Positions 16,401 to 24,095 of a DNA stretch of 29,902 nt are shown here, piece after piece. A model generated the notes under the pieces. That model saw only the letters and a list, made by a program, of their open reading frames with translations. It ran no database searches and was not told where the DNA came from. Within the stretch, counting starts at the first letter, position 1. Each line of letters opens with the position of its first letter. Origin of the DNA: a virus. Where the stretch lies: IMG/VR virus record IMGVR_UViG_3300023172_000129, positions 1-29,902 of that record. The stretch is one strand, 5' to 3'. The translations under genes were made by a program, and so were the position numbers.

Positions 16401-19400
16401 CTTTGCTGCCATCGCTCGTAGTTATAGAAACTATGATGAGGCTTTCCAAGCTGCGCTAGATCGAATGAACACTACACGTCAGGATGCAGAAGCATCTTGG
16501 AGAAGAGCAGAGAGTTCACTGCTTGAGGCTGCGCGGAATGCACGTAGGTCATCTGGTGTTGGGATCTCTTCTGCCGCAACGGCAGAGGCTGGCATTACAA
16601 CGCCTTCAGAAGTACGCACTGATGTAGATCCATCAGCCTTGAATATAAGCGCCCGTGAAGAGCCATCTTCTATGAGTGCAAAAGGTTCTGCCATCTTATC
16701 TACCTCCGATGACTATGTTACAGATTTGCCTGTTGAACAGCAAGTTAAGTTCTCAAGGCTGTCTCGCTCCCCTAGTGTATCAGGTTTACAAGACTTTATC
16801 AGAAATAATCCTGATGGATTTACTATTGATCCTGTCTCCATGGAACCTGCGTCTGGTGGTTTCGTTGTTGCCCCCCTCAAAGAAGCCGAAATAATTGTCG
16901 GAGAGACCTTGCCAGAGGAGGTACTATTAGGTTATATTGAGGATAATAAGGATATTTCGAGGGCTGTCAATAAGCCAGTTTACCTTGGTGGTTGGTTCGA
17001 CACAGACTCTCAGCAATATTTCTTAGACAACACTTTGATACTGCCGACTGCAGAAGAGGCGCTGTACATCGCTGAGGCTGCAGATCAACTGGCAATCTTT
17101 GATCTGAATAACTTTGAGGAGATCAGGACCAATGAAGGAATCAGACAACTCCAAGAGAGTGGTGCTTACAGAGGTGACACCGCAATCGGATACCAAAGAA
17201 ACCTTGCAGAGGTTGGTCGCCGCTTTGCGGAAGCAAGGAATAACCGTAACGCCAGCCAAAGAGAACAGCTTACTAGAGGAGTAGAGGGCTTTAGACAATC
17301 ACGTCTAACCTTACCCCTCTCTCCTGAGCAACGTGCTGCTAGTGTTCTGGATTATTTAGACCCGAACACTGGACAACCTAAGTTTAAAAACAAGCAGGGT
17401 TCCGAAACCCTTGTAAGCTTTGCCAACAAGCTTCTTGAGCTTCGCGGCACACGTACATATGACATCGTCAACTCAGAGCAAGACCGCGAAGAGGTCGCTC
17501 GCATCATGGCTGCAGAAGCAGAGGCTGCGCTTCTGTCCAGTAGCGATGCGATTGGTTGGTATGATGCCAAGCTGAAGCTGGCAAAACAAATTCTGTTCCC
17601 TGTGTACCCAGAGGTATCACCACTGCGTCCTGATGGCACAGAGAATTCAATGTATGATCCAGCGTCTGAGCATGCATTTGACTATGCAACAGCAGTTACC
17701 TCAAATGGTTTGTCTGTAATTGACAACTACCTACTGGCATCTCGCCAGTATGACGCATGGAAAAACAACCAAGACGGTAAGTTCCCGCTCTCAGCTTCTG
17801 GGGCGCAAGGCAAGTCCATGATTAAGGCGTGGGAGTTTTGGAATGCTCTTGTGGATCTTGGTTATAACTCTAATCAGATTAACGATCTGCTTACAACGCA
17901 GATGCGTAAGGGTGATCTTGCGGCACTGATGACAGAAGTATTCGGTGTAGATCGTGTCAAAGATTTACCATTTACAATAGATGGAAAAGAACTTGCCGAT
18001 GAAATCGTTGGCGTTGCCTATGTGATTGGACCTAAGATTGGAAATGGTTTCTATCAAAACTTACGTGGCAACTTTGATCCTCTAACAATGGATCGCTGGT
18101 GGATGCGCTTTGTCAACCGTATCACTGGCAACCCAACAGTTAACTATCGTGAAGAACTTGTACAGGAAAACAAAGAAAAGCTTTGGAACCTAATATCAAA
18201 TCCAGATAGCTTGACGGAAATGGACCAAAAGCTTTTGGTGGATACTGTCGAAGCTTTGGGAATCACCACTATAGAGAAAAGTGATATTGAACTTATTGCC
18301 CCAGAAGTACAAAAAGTTTGGGACAAAAACTTCTACAACAAAGCATTCAACGACAAGCTTGATGATCTTGCTGATCAATATAACTTTCTTGTCACATCAG
18401 ACGGTGTAATCACTGGGCGTGACGCGGAAAAAGTTAAGAAGATTGCTCAAGATGCACGTCCTAAATCCACAGACTTAGCACTGGCTGCTAAAAATTTAGC
18501 AGGTAAACTAAAGCCTCAGCTTCAGGAAGATCCACGTAATGCCCGTGAGCGTTCAGCCATGAGGGCTGCTGCTAATCGTGCTAGAGAAATACTGCGTCAA
18601 AGCAACCAGATTGGTGTGGATCTAACCAACGCAGACTTCCAAGCCCTCATGTGGTACGCAGAGAAGCGCATCTTTGAAGCTGGTGGTGTGCGCAAAGGTC
18701 GTGGTGATGACAATGATTATGCAGATGGTGCAATAGCCATCCTTAAAAACAAAGGTGTAAGCGATGACAAAATCGAAGCCACACTCCCCGATGCAGAACG
18801 AGGAAGAATCCGTAGTGTCGAATCTCAACTCGACAGAGATTCTGAAATTGGCAGAGAGATTGATGCGATACAAAGAGGGCCAGAAGAAGGAAACTTCTTC
18901 GCTCCAAGAGAGCTAACACTTCTTGATGGGTCTATGGCCCCACAGGAACAGCTAACAACCGAACAGCTACAGCAAACAGAAGCAGATCTTGCGGGAGCAG
19001 AAGTTGATCCAGAGCTACCACCTCAACGGTTCTCTCGCCTCATCCCTGCTCAGGCACTCATGCCATTACGCGCACCAGTTAACATGGCTGATGGCTCTCC
19101 CAATCCAGTCTATGGGTACTTTAGGGATGACACAACGGGCAAGCTACGTCCTATAGTTTTGCCTAGAGGTTCCCACAAAACATACGAGAATGGTGTAGAG
19201 GTTGGTCAGGGATTGTATCACATACAACAACGCAACCACGATAAGGAACTGGTGGAGAATTCTAAATACAAGCGTGTTGAGAATGCCATCTTTGATCTCC
19301 TTCGCCGCTGGCAAGATCAAGGGTACGAGGATGGTGATGCGGTTATCTCCTATCCAAGTCAGGGTGTTATCGTTCTTGAGTGGCGCAATAACCTAGCGTT

Positions 19401-22389
19401 TAAAGCACCACCCATGCGCCTTGTGCTGCAGTCGGGTCGTGATCTACCAAATGCACCTTCTAAAAATGTATTTTATGTAAAGACATTCTTCCCGATCTTG
19501 GAGAAGAAAGCACGGAAGACTGCGCCTGTTCGTCAATCTCGCTTGATGAGCAGACTTCCAGAACAGATAGGCGAAAAGCAATACAATTTAGAATATGCTA
19601 GAACCTCTGACTTCTTGGCAAAGGGTTTGAAATTTTTTGTGCCAGAAGAAAAAGCACAGACTGCAGCGGATGGGATTATTCGCAGGTTCCAAGACGACAT
19701 GCTTCCCGTGGGACGTATGATGCAAGAGCTTCAAAAGAAGGACGCTACAATTACAGATGCGTTTGATCCTTATCTGCAAGAAGAATTGTATCATGGTCGT
19801 GTAGGCGCAGAGATCGAAAGCCGTGAGAAGACAATCTACAAAGATGCTGTGGATGCAGTTAAAGGTGTTAACATTTCTCAGGGTAAGATCGATCAGCTAA
19901 AAGCTATTTCAGACAAGGCGTCAGAGACGGGTGATGGGTTTGTTAAGAAAGCTCTTGCTAGTTACCCAAGCAAAAAACTTGCAGTAGTTGATGCTGTTCT
20001 TTACGCGACACACGCTAAGGAACGTAACGCATTCATCAGAAAAAAAGATCCAGATAACACCTCTGGCTCAGGCATGTCAGACATGGAAGCTGATTCAATC
20101 CTAGCGTGGGTTGCCACGTTGGACGCGCCAAGTGTGGCTGCTCTGCAGAGAGTTCAGCAAGGGGTCAGAAGTATTGTTGCAAATACAAACCAGAGCCGTG
20201 CTGATTATGGTTTGATACCAGAGGAATTGCGCACTGATACAAACTTTAATTCATACGTGCCTCTGCGTGGCAAGGTGGATATGCTTGAGGGCGAAATGGA
20301 CTTTACCCGCCCAGCCAGCGGTGCGCCGTTTGGTGTACGTGGTAGGGAAGATCGTCGTGCGCTAGGTCGTTTTGACTATGCCACAGATATCCTTGCAACT
20401 GTGATTAATCAGAACCAGAACTCTGTTGTTCGCGGAGAACGCAACAAGGTTGGTCAGGCATTCATTGAATTGCTACGCGCAAACCCAGACAAAACCCGTG
20501 GCTTTGGTCGGATCCTAGATCGCATGCCAACAATACGAAGAGAGGATACATCAGGTAAGGTAAGAGAATTTACAGACTTTATGGCGGCTCAAGACCCACA
20601 CATTTTTGTTGCTAAAGAAAATGGTAAAGATGTTTATGTTGAGATCAGTGACATACGTCTCGCCAACTCCTTGAAGGGTAGTGATGGAACAGGATCTAGC
20701 TCACTTGGAGCTATCACTAGATCTTTGGGTAAGCTTAACAGATACCTGTCAAACATTAACACCTCGTACAACCCAGAATTTTTTATCACTAACATCGTCC
20801 GTGACATCCAGACTGCAGGTATAAACGTGCAGCAGTTTGATGCTGATGGCATGGTGAAGAGTATTGCCAAGGACTACAGAAGCGCATTTGGTGGCATCAA
20901 GAGAGCCATCAGAAATGGTGACAAGGATAGTGAGTGGGCAAAGATATACGCTGACTTCGTCCGTGATGGTGGTCAGAATTCTGCAAACCCAATGAACAGT
21001 GTTGCCGATCAGATGGCAAACATTAGCAACTTACTGGGCGACATCGCTGAGGATGGTGCGCGTGGCAAGTTCAACAAGATGAAGAACAGTTTTGCAGGGG
21101 AGAGAGTTAAGTCTCTTCTCAAGTTCTTAGAAGACTACAACACTGTGGCTGAAAACGCCGTGCGTGTTGCTGTTTACAAAGGTCTAAAGGACAAAGGCTT
21201 CTCGCCTGAGAGAGCGGCACAAGCTGCACGTAATGTGACTGTAAACTTTGGTAAGGGTGGCGAATACAAGACACTGATGAACTCAATGTACTTGTTCTAT
21301 AACGCATCCATCCAAGGTTCATTTGCGCTTTTCAATGCGTTCCTAAGATCACCAAAGGTTCGCAGATTATGGGGTGCTTTGGTTGTTGCTGGTGTAATGC
21401 AAGACCTTCTTAACTCAACATTTTCTGAAGAAGATGATGATGAGATCTTAGTCTACGACAAGATACCCGATTACATTCTTGAGCATAACTTGATCCTTCC
21501 GACATTTGGTATGGGAACTGATCGTCAATATCTTGCGATACCAATGCCATACGGTTTGAACATGGCAGTCAATGCTGGTCGCGCATTCAATCGCACATTA
21601 CGCGGAGAATACTCTGCGTCAGAAGGTGCCAACTCAATCATCATGACTGCGGTGGATGCTCTCAATCCACTGGGCGGCACAGAGAACCTTATCAACTTTG
21701 CAGCGCCAACTGTGTTCGATCCCTTCGTTGAAATCATGCGTAACGAAAACTACGCTGGAGTTCCGATATACAAGCAGCAGTATCCAGGAGATCAGTCCCC
21801 CGATAGCCAGCGTTACTTCAATAGTGTCAGCCCTTCAGCGCGTTGGATTACAAACAACTTAAATGCTCTGACTGGCGGCACCACTGAGATGTCTGGTTTC
21901 GTTGATTGGAACCCAGAGATCATGGACTACTGGTTTGAATATCTGACAGGTGGTATCGGGCGGTTCGTCCAAAGAACAGCCGAATTACCTGCTCGTGTGT
22001 ACACCGATGGCTTCAACGAAGACTTGGTCCGCGAGATACCTTTTGTTCGTAAGGCAATCGGCACTGTGTCAGAGCGTGAAAACATTGGCATGTTTGTGGA
22101 GAAGCGTGATCGTATCTTGAACGTAGGTCAGGAGATCAAGGCGGCACAAGAAGCAGGTGACCGTGAAAGGTTTATGAGGGCAAGAGAAAAGTATTCTGAA
22201 GAGATTGCTCTTCTGCCTCGCATCAAAGCAATCAACAATGCCATCAAAAAAATATCACGGCAGCAGAACGCTATCCGTGATAATGTAAACCTTCCTGACA
22301 GTCAGCGTCAGTTAATTCTTGATAGGTTGGATGAGCAAAAGCAGATGCTATACGCTCGTGGCAATATGATCATGAAGGACTATCGATAA
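13444..22389 (+). CDS. Giant polyvalent ejection protein (zincin, RelA/SpoT-like, BECR-like and LPD38-like regions)
   Basis: This 2981-residue protein starts at TTG, 7 bases after AAGGAG; the ATG at 13437 is out of frame. Regions in order: a Gly/Ala-rich hydrophobic segment at about 142-190; a possible winged helix at 367-428; a zincin peptidase domain at about 588-779 with H655-E-T-T-H659 and E717/E718 in AEEAVAEMF; a RelA/SpoT-like segment at about 870-1003 (D882, W932, E948, H965); a GGWFDTDSQQYFLDNT and QLAIFDL region at about 1100-1260; a helical region ending LTMDRWWMRFVNRITG near 1550; a BECR-like segment at about 1887-2020; and an LPD38-like C-terminal region from about 2447 (AARNVTVNFGKGG, YLFYNASIQGSFALFNAFL). 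The T7 gp16 position suggests it enters the host with the DNA. Domain names are by eye. Confidence 0.8.
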   Translation: MGVIQQVGQFSGNPYSFTIAGDTPTEQEVARISQILDQQELPYRQQYETQYGGIASLNQPIEEEEEGGFFSRLGDRFAYAIDAPLENFATTARLTGFDRTADFLSGAVEMPENYESATEKFLNEDGSFYNFLYAPEAVAEQAGQFAGSLLSRAGGAAIGGVATGGSPAGVLAGALAGPALFEAVQLVGPIAQQRARNNGREIPTKDDWLGAISSASASGALNAIAPGLQGTLRKLIAEGGTETVQSVIQQTGETALTDKGLDINLRQAFGEGILAAGTVAAISGPIDYLSEKPKSASEIELDEDLQESAVEDSERTGFASDISQQLMEQAEAQTEAAIQSESPQTTSESPATLSEVTTDSEFENKTYNKAQYDRVLQQVKSDIAREKALSVTGIQRAIKTDLPDTKVSQVRDIMAELETRGYVQSQPTTTRDLRAVPLYQPTENIVPQLKTPDVAYRRQIDIANEAIEKNNKTIDSLKLDLDSVREFGRDLQGKRTTENAINYEITRLGERNKQYSSVVNEAQQGLQQVGSLPYVPKVTPDLNRAQKIERKVAAAKARSVADQVKEKVQSNKPVYTPALTAKQEKVFQSIRKRLDGYGLKDVRLEAEQLVKAPDGAGIEGSYNPTNRMMSLSMGLYDPNLSEAELFNRVGEVLDHETTHALKEMNVITPAEWKTLTDAAAKMRYTKIKSGEKQQRKYSYLDRAKRMYGDMGAEIQAEEAVAEMFRDYNAGRLSMKGKPVSLFNKIKNFFKAIIGGAKANGFTDVQSIFDDIVVGNIGQRERGIAAQEQTEPTSSRQSRLAATEEETTPEQNIRMPLNVAAPNDQIRAEIQRMTNQNRPLVKQLIRRIDERYGTKSGDNAKDLSKVTQKARRPSILAKKPWHDVSHIRDSYRFKTVIDDFRAVPAIFNELLADGISLVKIDTNKLFEPKEWGWRIIAFDLRMPNGQLVEWYLPLRELEVEKKARGHLIFEEWRNKTQEELSAQRDAYFAAIARSYRNYDEAFQAALDRMNTTRQDAEASWRRAESSLLEAARNARRSSGVGISSAATAEAGITTPSEVRTDVDPSALNISAREEPSSMSAKGSAILSTSDDYVTDLPVEQQVKFSRLSRSPSVSGLQDFIRNNPDGFTIDPVSMEPASGGFVVAPLKEAEIIVGETLPEEVLLGYIEDNKDISRAVNKPVYLGGWFDTDSQQYFLDNTLILPTAEEALYIAEAADQLAIFDLNNFEEIRTNEGIRQLQESGAYRGDTAIGYQRNLAEVGRRFAEARNNRNASQREQLTRGVEGFRQSRLTLPLSPEQRAASVLDYLDPNTGQPKFKNKQGSETLVSFANKLLELRGTRTYDIVNSEQDREEVARIMAAEAEAALLSSSDAIGWYDAKLKLAKQILFPVYPEVSPLRPDGTENSMYDPASEHAFDYATAVTSNGLSVIDNYLLASRQYDAWKNNQDGKFPLSASGAQGKSMIKAWEFWNALVDLGYNSNQINDLLTTQMRKGDLAALMTEVFGVDRVKDLPFTIDGKELADEIVGVAYVIGPKIGNGFYQNLRGNFDPLTMDRWWMRFVNRITGNPTVNYREELVQENKEKLWNLISNPDSLTEMDQKLLVDTVEALGITTIEKSDIELIAPEVQKVWDKNFYNKAFNDKLDDLADQYNFLVTSDGVITGRDAEKVKKIAQDARPKSTDLALAAKNLAGKLKPQLQEDPRNARERSAMRAAANRAREILRQSNQIGVDLTNADFQALMWYAEKRIFEAGGVRKGRGDDNDYADGAIAILKNKGVSDDKIEATLPDAERGRIRSVESQLDRDSEIGREIDAIQRGPEEGNFFAPRELTLLDGSMAPQEQLTTEQLQQTEADLAGAEVDPELPPQRFSRLIPAQALMPLRAPVNMADGSPNPVYGYFRDDTTGKLRPIVLPRGSHKTYENGVEVGQGLYHIQQRNHDKELVENSKYKRVENAIFDLLRRWQDQGYEDGDAVISYPSQGVIVLEWRNNLAFKAPPMRLVLQSGRDLPNAPSKNVFYVKTFFPILEKKARKTAPVRQSRLMSRLPEQIGEKQYNLEYARTSDFLAKGLKFFVPEEKAQTAADGIIRRFQDDMLPVGRMMQELQKKDATITDAFDPYLQEELYHGRVGAEIESREKTIYKDAVDAVKGVNISQGKIDQLKAISDKASETGDGFVKKALASYPSKKLAVVDAVLYATHAKERNAFIRKKDPDNTSGSGMSDMEADSILAWVATLDAPSVAALQRVQQGVRSIVANTNQSRADYGLIPEELRTDTNFNSYVPLRGKVDMLEGEMDFTRPASGAPFGVRGREDRRALGRFDYATDILATVINQNQNSVVRGERNKVGQAFIELLRANPDKTRGFGRILDRMPTIRREDTSGKVREFTDFMAAQDPHIFVAKENGKDVYVEISDIRLANSLKGSDGTGSSSLGAITRSLGKLNRYLSNINTSYNPEFFITNIVRDIQTAGINVQQFDADGMVKSIAKDYRSAFGGIKRAIRNGDKDSEWAKIYADFVRDGGQNSANPMNSVADQMANISNLLGDIAEDGARGKFNKMKNSFAGERVKSLLKFLEDYNTVAENAVRVAVYKGLKDKGFSPERAAQAARNVTVNFGKGGEYKTLMNSMYLFYNASIQGSFALFNAFLRSPKVRRLWGALVVAGVMQDLLNSTFSEEDDDEILVYDKIPDYILEHNLILPTFGMGTDRQYLAIPMPYGLNMAVNAGRAFNRTLRGEYSASEGANSIIMTAVDALNPLGGTENLINFAAPTVFDPFVEIMRNENYAGVPIYKQQYPGDQSPDSQRYFNSVSPSARWITNNLNALTGGTTEMSGFVDWNPEIMDYWFEYLTGGIGRFVQRTAELPARVYTDGFNEDLVREIPFVRKAIGTVSERENIGMFVEKRDRILNVGQEIKAAQEAGDRERFMRAREKYSEEIALLPRIKAINNAIKKISRQQNAIRDNVNLPDSQRQLILDRLDEQKQMLYARGNMIMKDYR
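15140..15159 (+). repeat. Near copy of the GTTCAATTGAAC palindrome element
   Basis: AAAAAGTTCAATCGAACAAA differs at one base of 20 from the minus-strand copy at 26134-26115 in the annealing-protein gene. Both encode EKVQxNK in the same frame, so a shared peptide could explain the match. Confidence 0.35.
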
Positions 22390-22407
22390 AGTTCAATTGA
22401 ACTTTTT
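22388..22407. terminator. Palindrome between convergent genes, possible bidirectional terminator
   Basis: AAAGTTCAATTGAACTTT at 22388-22405 is a perfect 18-base palindrome. It can fold as AAAGTTC/GAACTTT with an AATT loop, and it is followed by T-rich sequence. It overlaps the TAA of the giant gene and the last codons of the minus-strand gene, and only 3 bases separate the two stops. A short stem low in G+C is a weak intrinsic terminator. The same 17 bases also recur at 26118-26134 inside a gene, so a protein-binding site is an alternative. Confidence 0.45.
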
Positions 22408-22905
22408 AAGTCTTCTGAAAGTGTAGTAAGCCCAAAGTTTCTCAATTGGGCTTAGTTCATCCTGATCTAAAACCATGCCCACCCCATGACCTAAGTCCAT
22501 AGGTTTGCTTAGTTTACTGAATGTCTTTTGAGAACAGTAACCCGCTACACGAAAGGTGTCTTCTTCTTGCTTACAGACAAGTACGGAGCAGTCTGCTTTA
22601 AATGACTCCATGTTTTTGAAAAGCAACTTACCTCTTGGATAAAATGTTGACTTAACATCAATAGATAAATCACCAAGCCACATATCTTCGCCACTATCTA
22701 CACCTAATTGAAATGGGTTGTGTTCTATGTCGAACACTTTAGCAACGCAAACTTCCGCCTGTATACCAAGCAGATCAAGATCGTTATCATTCCGACCCTG
22801 ATCTCTCCTTTGGTTTGCAACACCACATGCCCTAGCAAGCTGCCACCTAAAGGTAGCTGCTTGCTTGCAGTTAGACATTTCTTTAGGACTTAACTTTACT
22901 ATCAT
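22393..22905 (-). CDS. Putative PD-(D/E)XK nuclease-like protein
   Basis: This 170-residue protein is the last gene of the leftward unit. GIQAEVCVAKVF (E51) is followed by DSGEDMWLGDLSIDVKSTFY, where D83-V-K85 would be the (D/E)xK element with D70, D74 or D79 upstream. KADCSVLVCKQEEDTFRVAGY looks like the following strands. This order fits restriction-endonuclease-like folds. DNA cleavage is not proven, and the DNA target is unknown. The start overlaps the AlpA-like gene by 23 bases and has no strong ribosome site; M10 is an alternative start. It could serve host DNA breakdown, DNA repair or counter-defence. Confidence 0.5.
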   Translation of the reverse strand: MIVKLSPKEMSNCKQAATFRWQLARACGVANQRRDQGRNDNDLDLLGIQAEVCVAKVFDIEHNPFQLGVDSGEDMWLGDLSIDVKSTFYPRGKLLFKNMESFKADCSVLVCKQEEDTFRVAGYCSQKTFSKLSKPMDLGHGVGMVLDQDELSPIEKLWAYYTFRRLKKFN

Positions 22906-23077
22906 GTCTACTGTTTATCCACTCAATTATTTCTGATCTTTTCCACCGCCGTGTGTGTGGTGTAATCATGATTGGTTTCGGGAAATCATTCTCTTCCCGC
23001 AACATTTTTTGAACAGTCTTTAAGTGAAGCGACAGCATCACAGACAGATCGTTTGTATCTAGGAGTTTTTCTTCCAT
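22883..23077 (-). CDS. AlpA/excisionase-like helix-turn-helix protein
   Basis: This 64-residue protein has the plan of MerR-like or AlpA-type DNA-binding proteins. LLDTNDLSVMLSLHLKTVQK supplies the helix-turn-helix, FPKPIMIT a short wing, and RRWKRSEIIEWINSR the final helix with the usual W-x-R-x-E-I pattern. Such proteins act as excisionases or as small transcription activators or repressors. No integrase was found in the window, so a transcriptional role or terminase-like DNA recognition is as likely as excision. It overlaps the upstream gene by 19 bases. Confidence 0.65.
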   Translation of the reverse strand: MEEKLLDTNDLSVMLSLHLKTVQKMLREENDFPKPIMITPHTRRWKRSEIIEWINSRHDSKVKS

Positions 23078-23508
23078 TGCCTAAAGTCCTCTCTTAGTGT
23101 TTCGAACTTACTTCTGGCATCAGGATTATCTCTAAACTCTGACCGTGATGTGATGCCACAGTATTCTCTTACAGCCTTCACCGCTGCGCCTTCAATTTTG
23201 AAAGGGTCTTCTTCATCCATCAACCCACAAGACCAGAGGTACTCTCCGAATTCTGGGTTACGGCACAGAAGCCCTGCCGATGCAATCAGCCTTTCTATTC
23301 GCTGATGTTCTTCCCGTGTCTCTGGTTCATCCTGATCGTTAAGTCGAACCATAGCCACCATGTATCTTGTTCCCACCCAGTCAGTGTGAAGCTCTTGTGG
23401 GCAGTCGTTTGGATGGACGTTGAGTCGAAGGATAATTCCATTTCTATCTTGAGACATGGATACCTTCACAGCTTCAAAGCCCATAGCTGCATCTCTTATG
23501 CTACTCAT
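23059..23508 (-). CDS. Conserved-looking phage protein of unknown function
   Basis: The ATG at 23508 sits 1 base after the regulator gene's stop, with GGGG upstream. A longer reading from TTG 23526 is less likely. The 149-residue product has an N-terminal half that reads as beta strands (AVKVSMSQDRNGIILRLNVH, then TRYMVAMVRL) with the phrase HPNDCPQELHTDWVGTRY. The C-terminal half is helical (EEHQRIERLIASAGLL, ending REDFRQWKK). I have the impression of similar marine-phage proteins beginning K-V-S-M-S-Q-D-x-x-G, but none with a function. Neighbours are regulators and nucleases, so early expression is likely. Confidence 0.55.
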   Translation of the reverse strand: MSSIRDAAMGFEAVKVSMSQDRNGIILRLNVHPNDCPQELHTDWVGTRYMVAMVRLNDQDEPETREEHQRIERLIASAGLLCRNPEFGEYLWSCGLMDEEDPFKIEGAAVKAVREYCGITSRSEFRDNPDARSKFETLREDFRQWKKNS

Positions 23509-23509
23509 C

Positions 23510-23797
23510 TTAAAAACCCCAATCAATTTTTACATGAACATGAACGTCAATGCGTTCTGGAATGCCTGATGTTTGATTGATCAACACAGGCTCATCGAAT
23601 TCACCAAAGAAACTTTCGTAAGGCACACCTAAGTAATCAGCAATGTCTTTGATTGCTGTTGCAGGTGGCTCTTTTATTACGCCTCTCTCGTACTTAGAAT
23701 AAAGAGATTGATGTAAGTTTATGGCGTCACATATTTCTGTTTGAATTAAGCCTTTTTGTTCGCGGATCTTCTTTAAGAGCTTTCCATTAAAGTTCAC
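23510..23797 (-). CDS. Cro/CI-type (XRE) helix-turn-helix regulator
   Basis: Start chosen as GTG 23797 because GGGAGAG lies 5 bases upstream. The ATG at 23836 would overlap the HNH gene by 50 bases. The product has 95 residues. Residues 6-60 form a lambda-repressor-like HTH: LLKKIREQKGLIQTEICDAI, LHQSLYSKYERGV, then ATAIKDIADYLGVPYESFFG. The short C-terminal tail (RIDVHVHVKIDWGF) shows no dimer domain or autocleavage motif, so this is Cro-like rather than a full CI. Its operator is unknown. The GTTCAATTGAAC palindromes are candidate sites, but this is untested. Confidence 0.85.
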   Translation of the reverse strand: MNFNGKLLKKIREQKGLIQTEICDAINLHQSLYSKYERGVIKEPPATAIKDIADYLGVPYESFFGEFDEPVLINQTSGIPERIDVHVHVKIDWGF

Positions 23798-24095
23798 TGT
23801 ATCTCTCCCAATTTCTTTCAGCCCATGCTTTGGCATCTACCCCCATAAGATCCCACCATGTGCGCTCATCACCAAAACGGTGCAGGTCCATATGGCAATC
23901 GTGACACAGAGGTACAGCCCAGTTATCTCCCGACCTCATACCTACACCACGTTCCCCCACATGCTGCAGGTGGTGCGCCTCTGCGCCACGACTACACACT
24001 AAGCAGGGTGACCCCCGCAAAGTTTTCAAATATCTCTCCCGCCTAATCCTGTCTTGCTTTGGGAAGCGAAAGCCTCGCCACTTTCTCGTCAGCAT
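23787..24095 (-). CDS. HNH endonuclease, DUF968-like
   Basis: ATG 24095 is preceded by GAGG at 6 bases and is preferred to the TTG at 24107. The 102-residue product has C31-x2-C34, the pair H41-H42, D57-N58, C64-x2-C67 and H72, a zinc-stabilised HNH layout. The wording PCLVCSRGAEAHHLQHVGER and VPLCHDCHMDLHRFGDE followed by WW matches the DUF968 type found in phages and prophages. These are DNA nucleases thought to act in recombination or DNA processing; the exact substrate here is unknown. It overlaps the GNAT gene by 53 bases and the regulator gene by 11. Confidence 0.82.
   Translation of the reverse strand: MLTRKWRGFRFPKQDRIRRERYLKTLRGSPCLVCSRGAEAHHLQHVGERGVGMRSGDNWAVPLCHDCHMDLHRFGDERTWWDLMGVDAKAWAERNWERYSEL

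Noticed and set aside
18270-18300. ATTGAACTTATTG resembling the 7221 element
   Set aside because: It lacks the palindromic GTTCAAT half and is AT-rich coding sequence, so chance similarity is sufficient.
22883-23077. AlpA-like protein taken as proof of a temperate phage
   Set aside because: No integrase, attachment site or full CI repressor is seen in the window. Small HTH proteins of this kind also act as ordinary regulators.
23858-24046. Plus-strand 62-residue open frame opposite the HNH gene
   Set aside because: His/Pro-rich antisense image of the zinc-motif codons, with no ribosome site.
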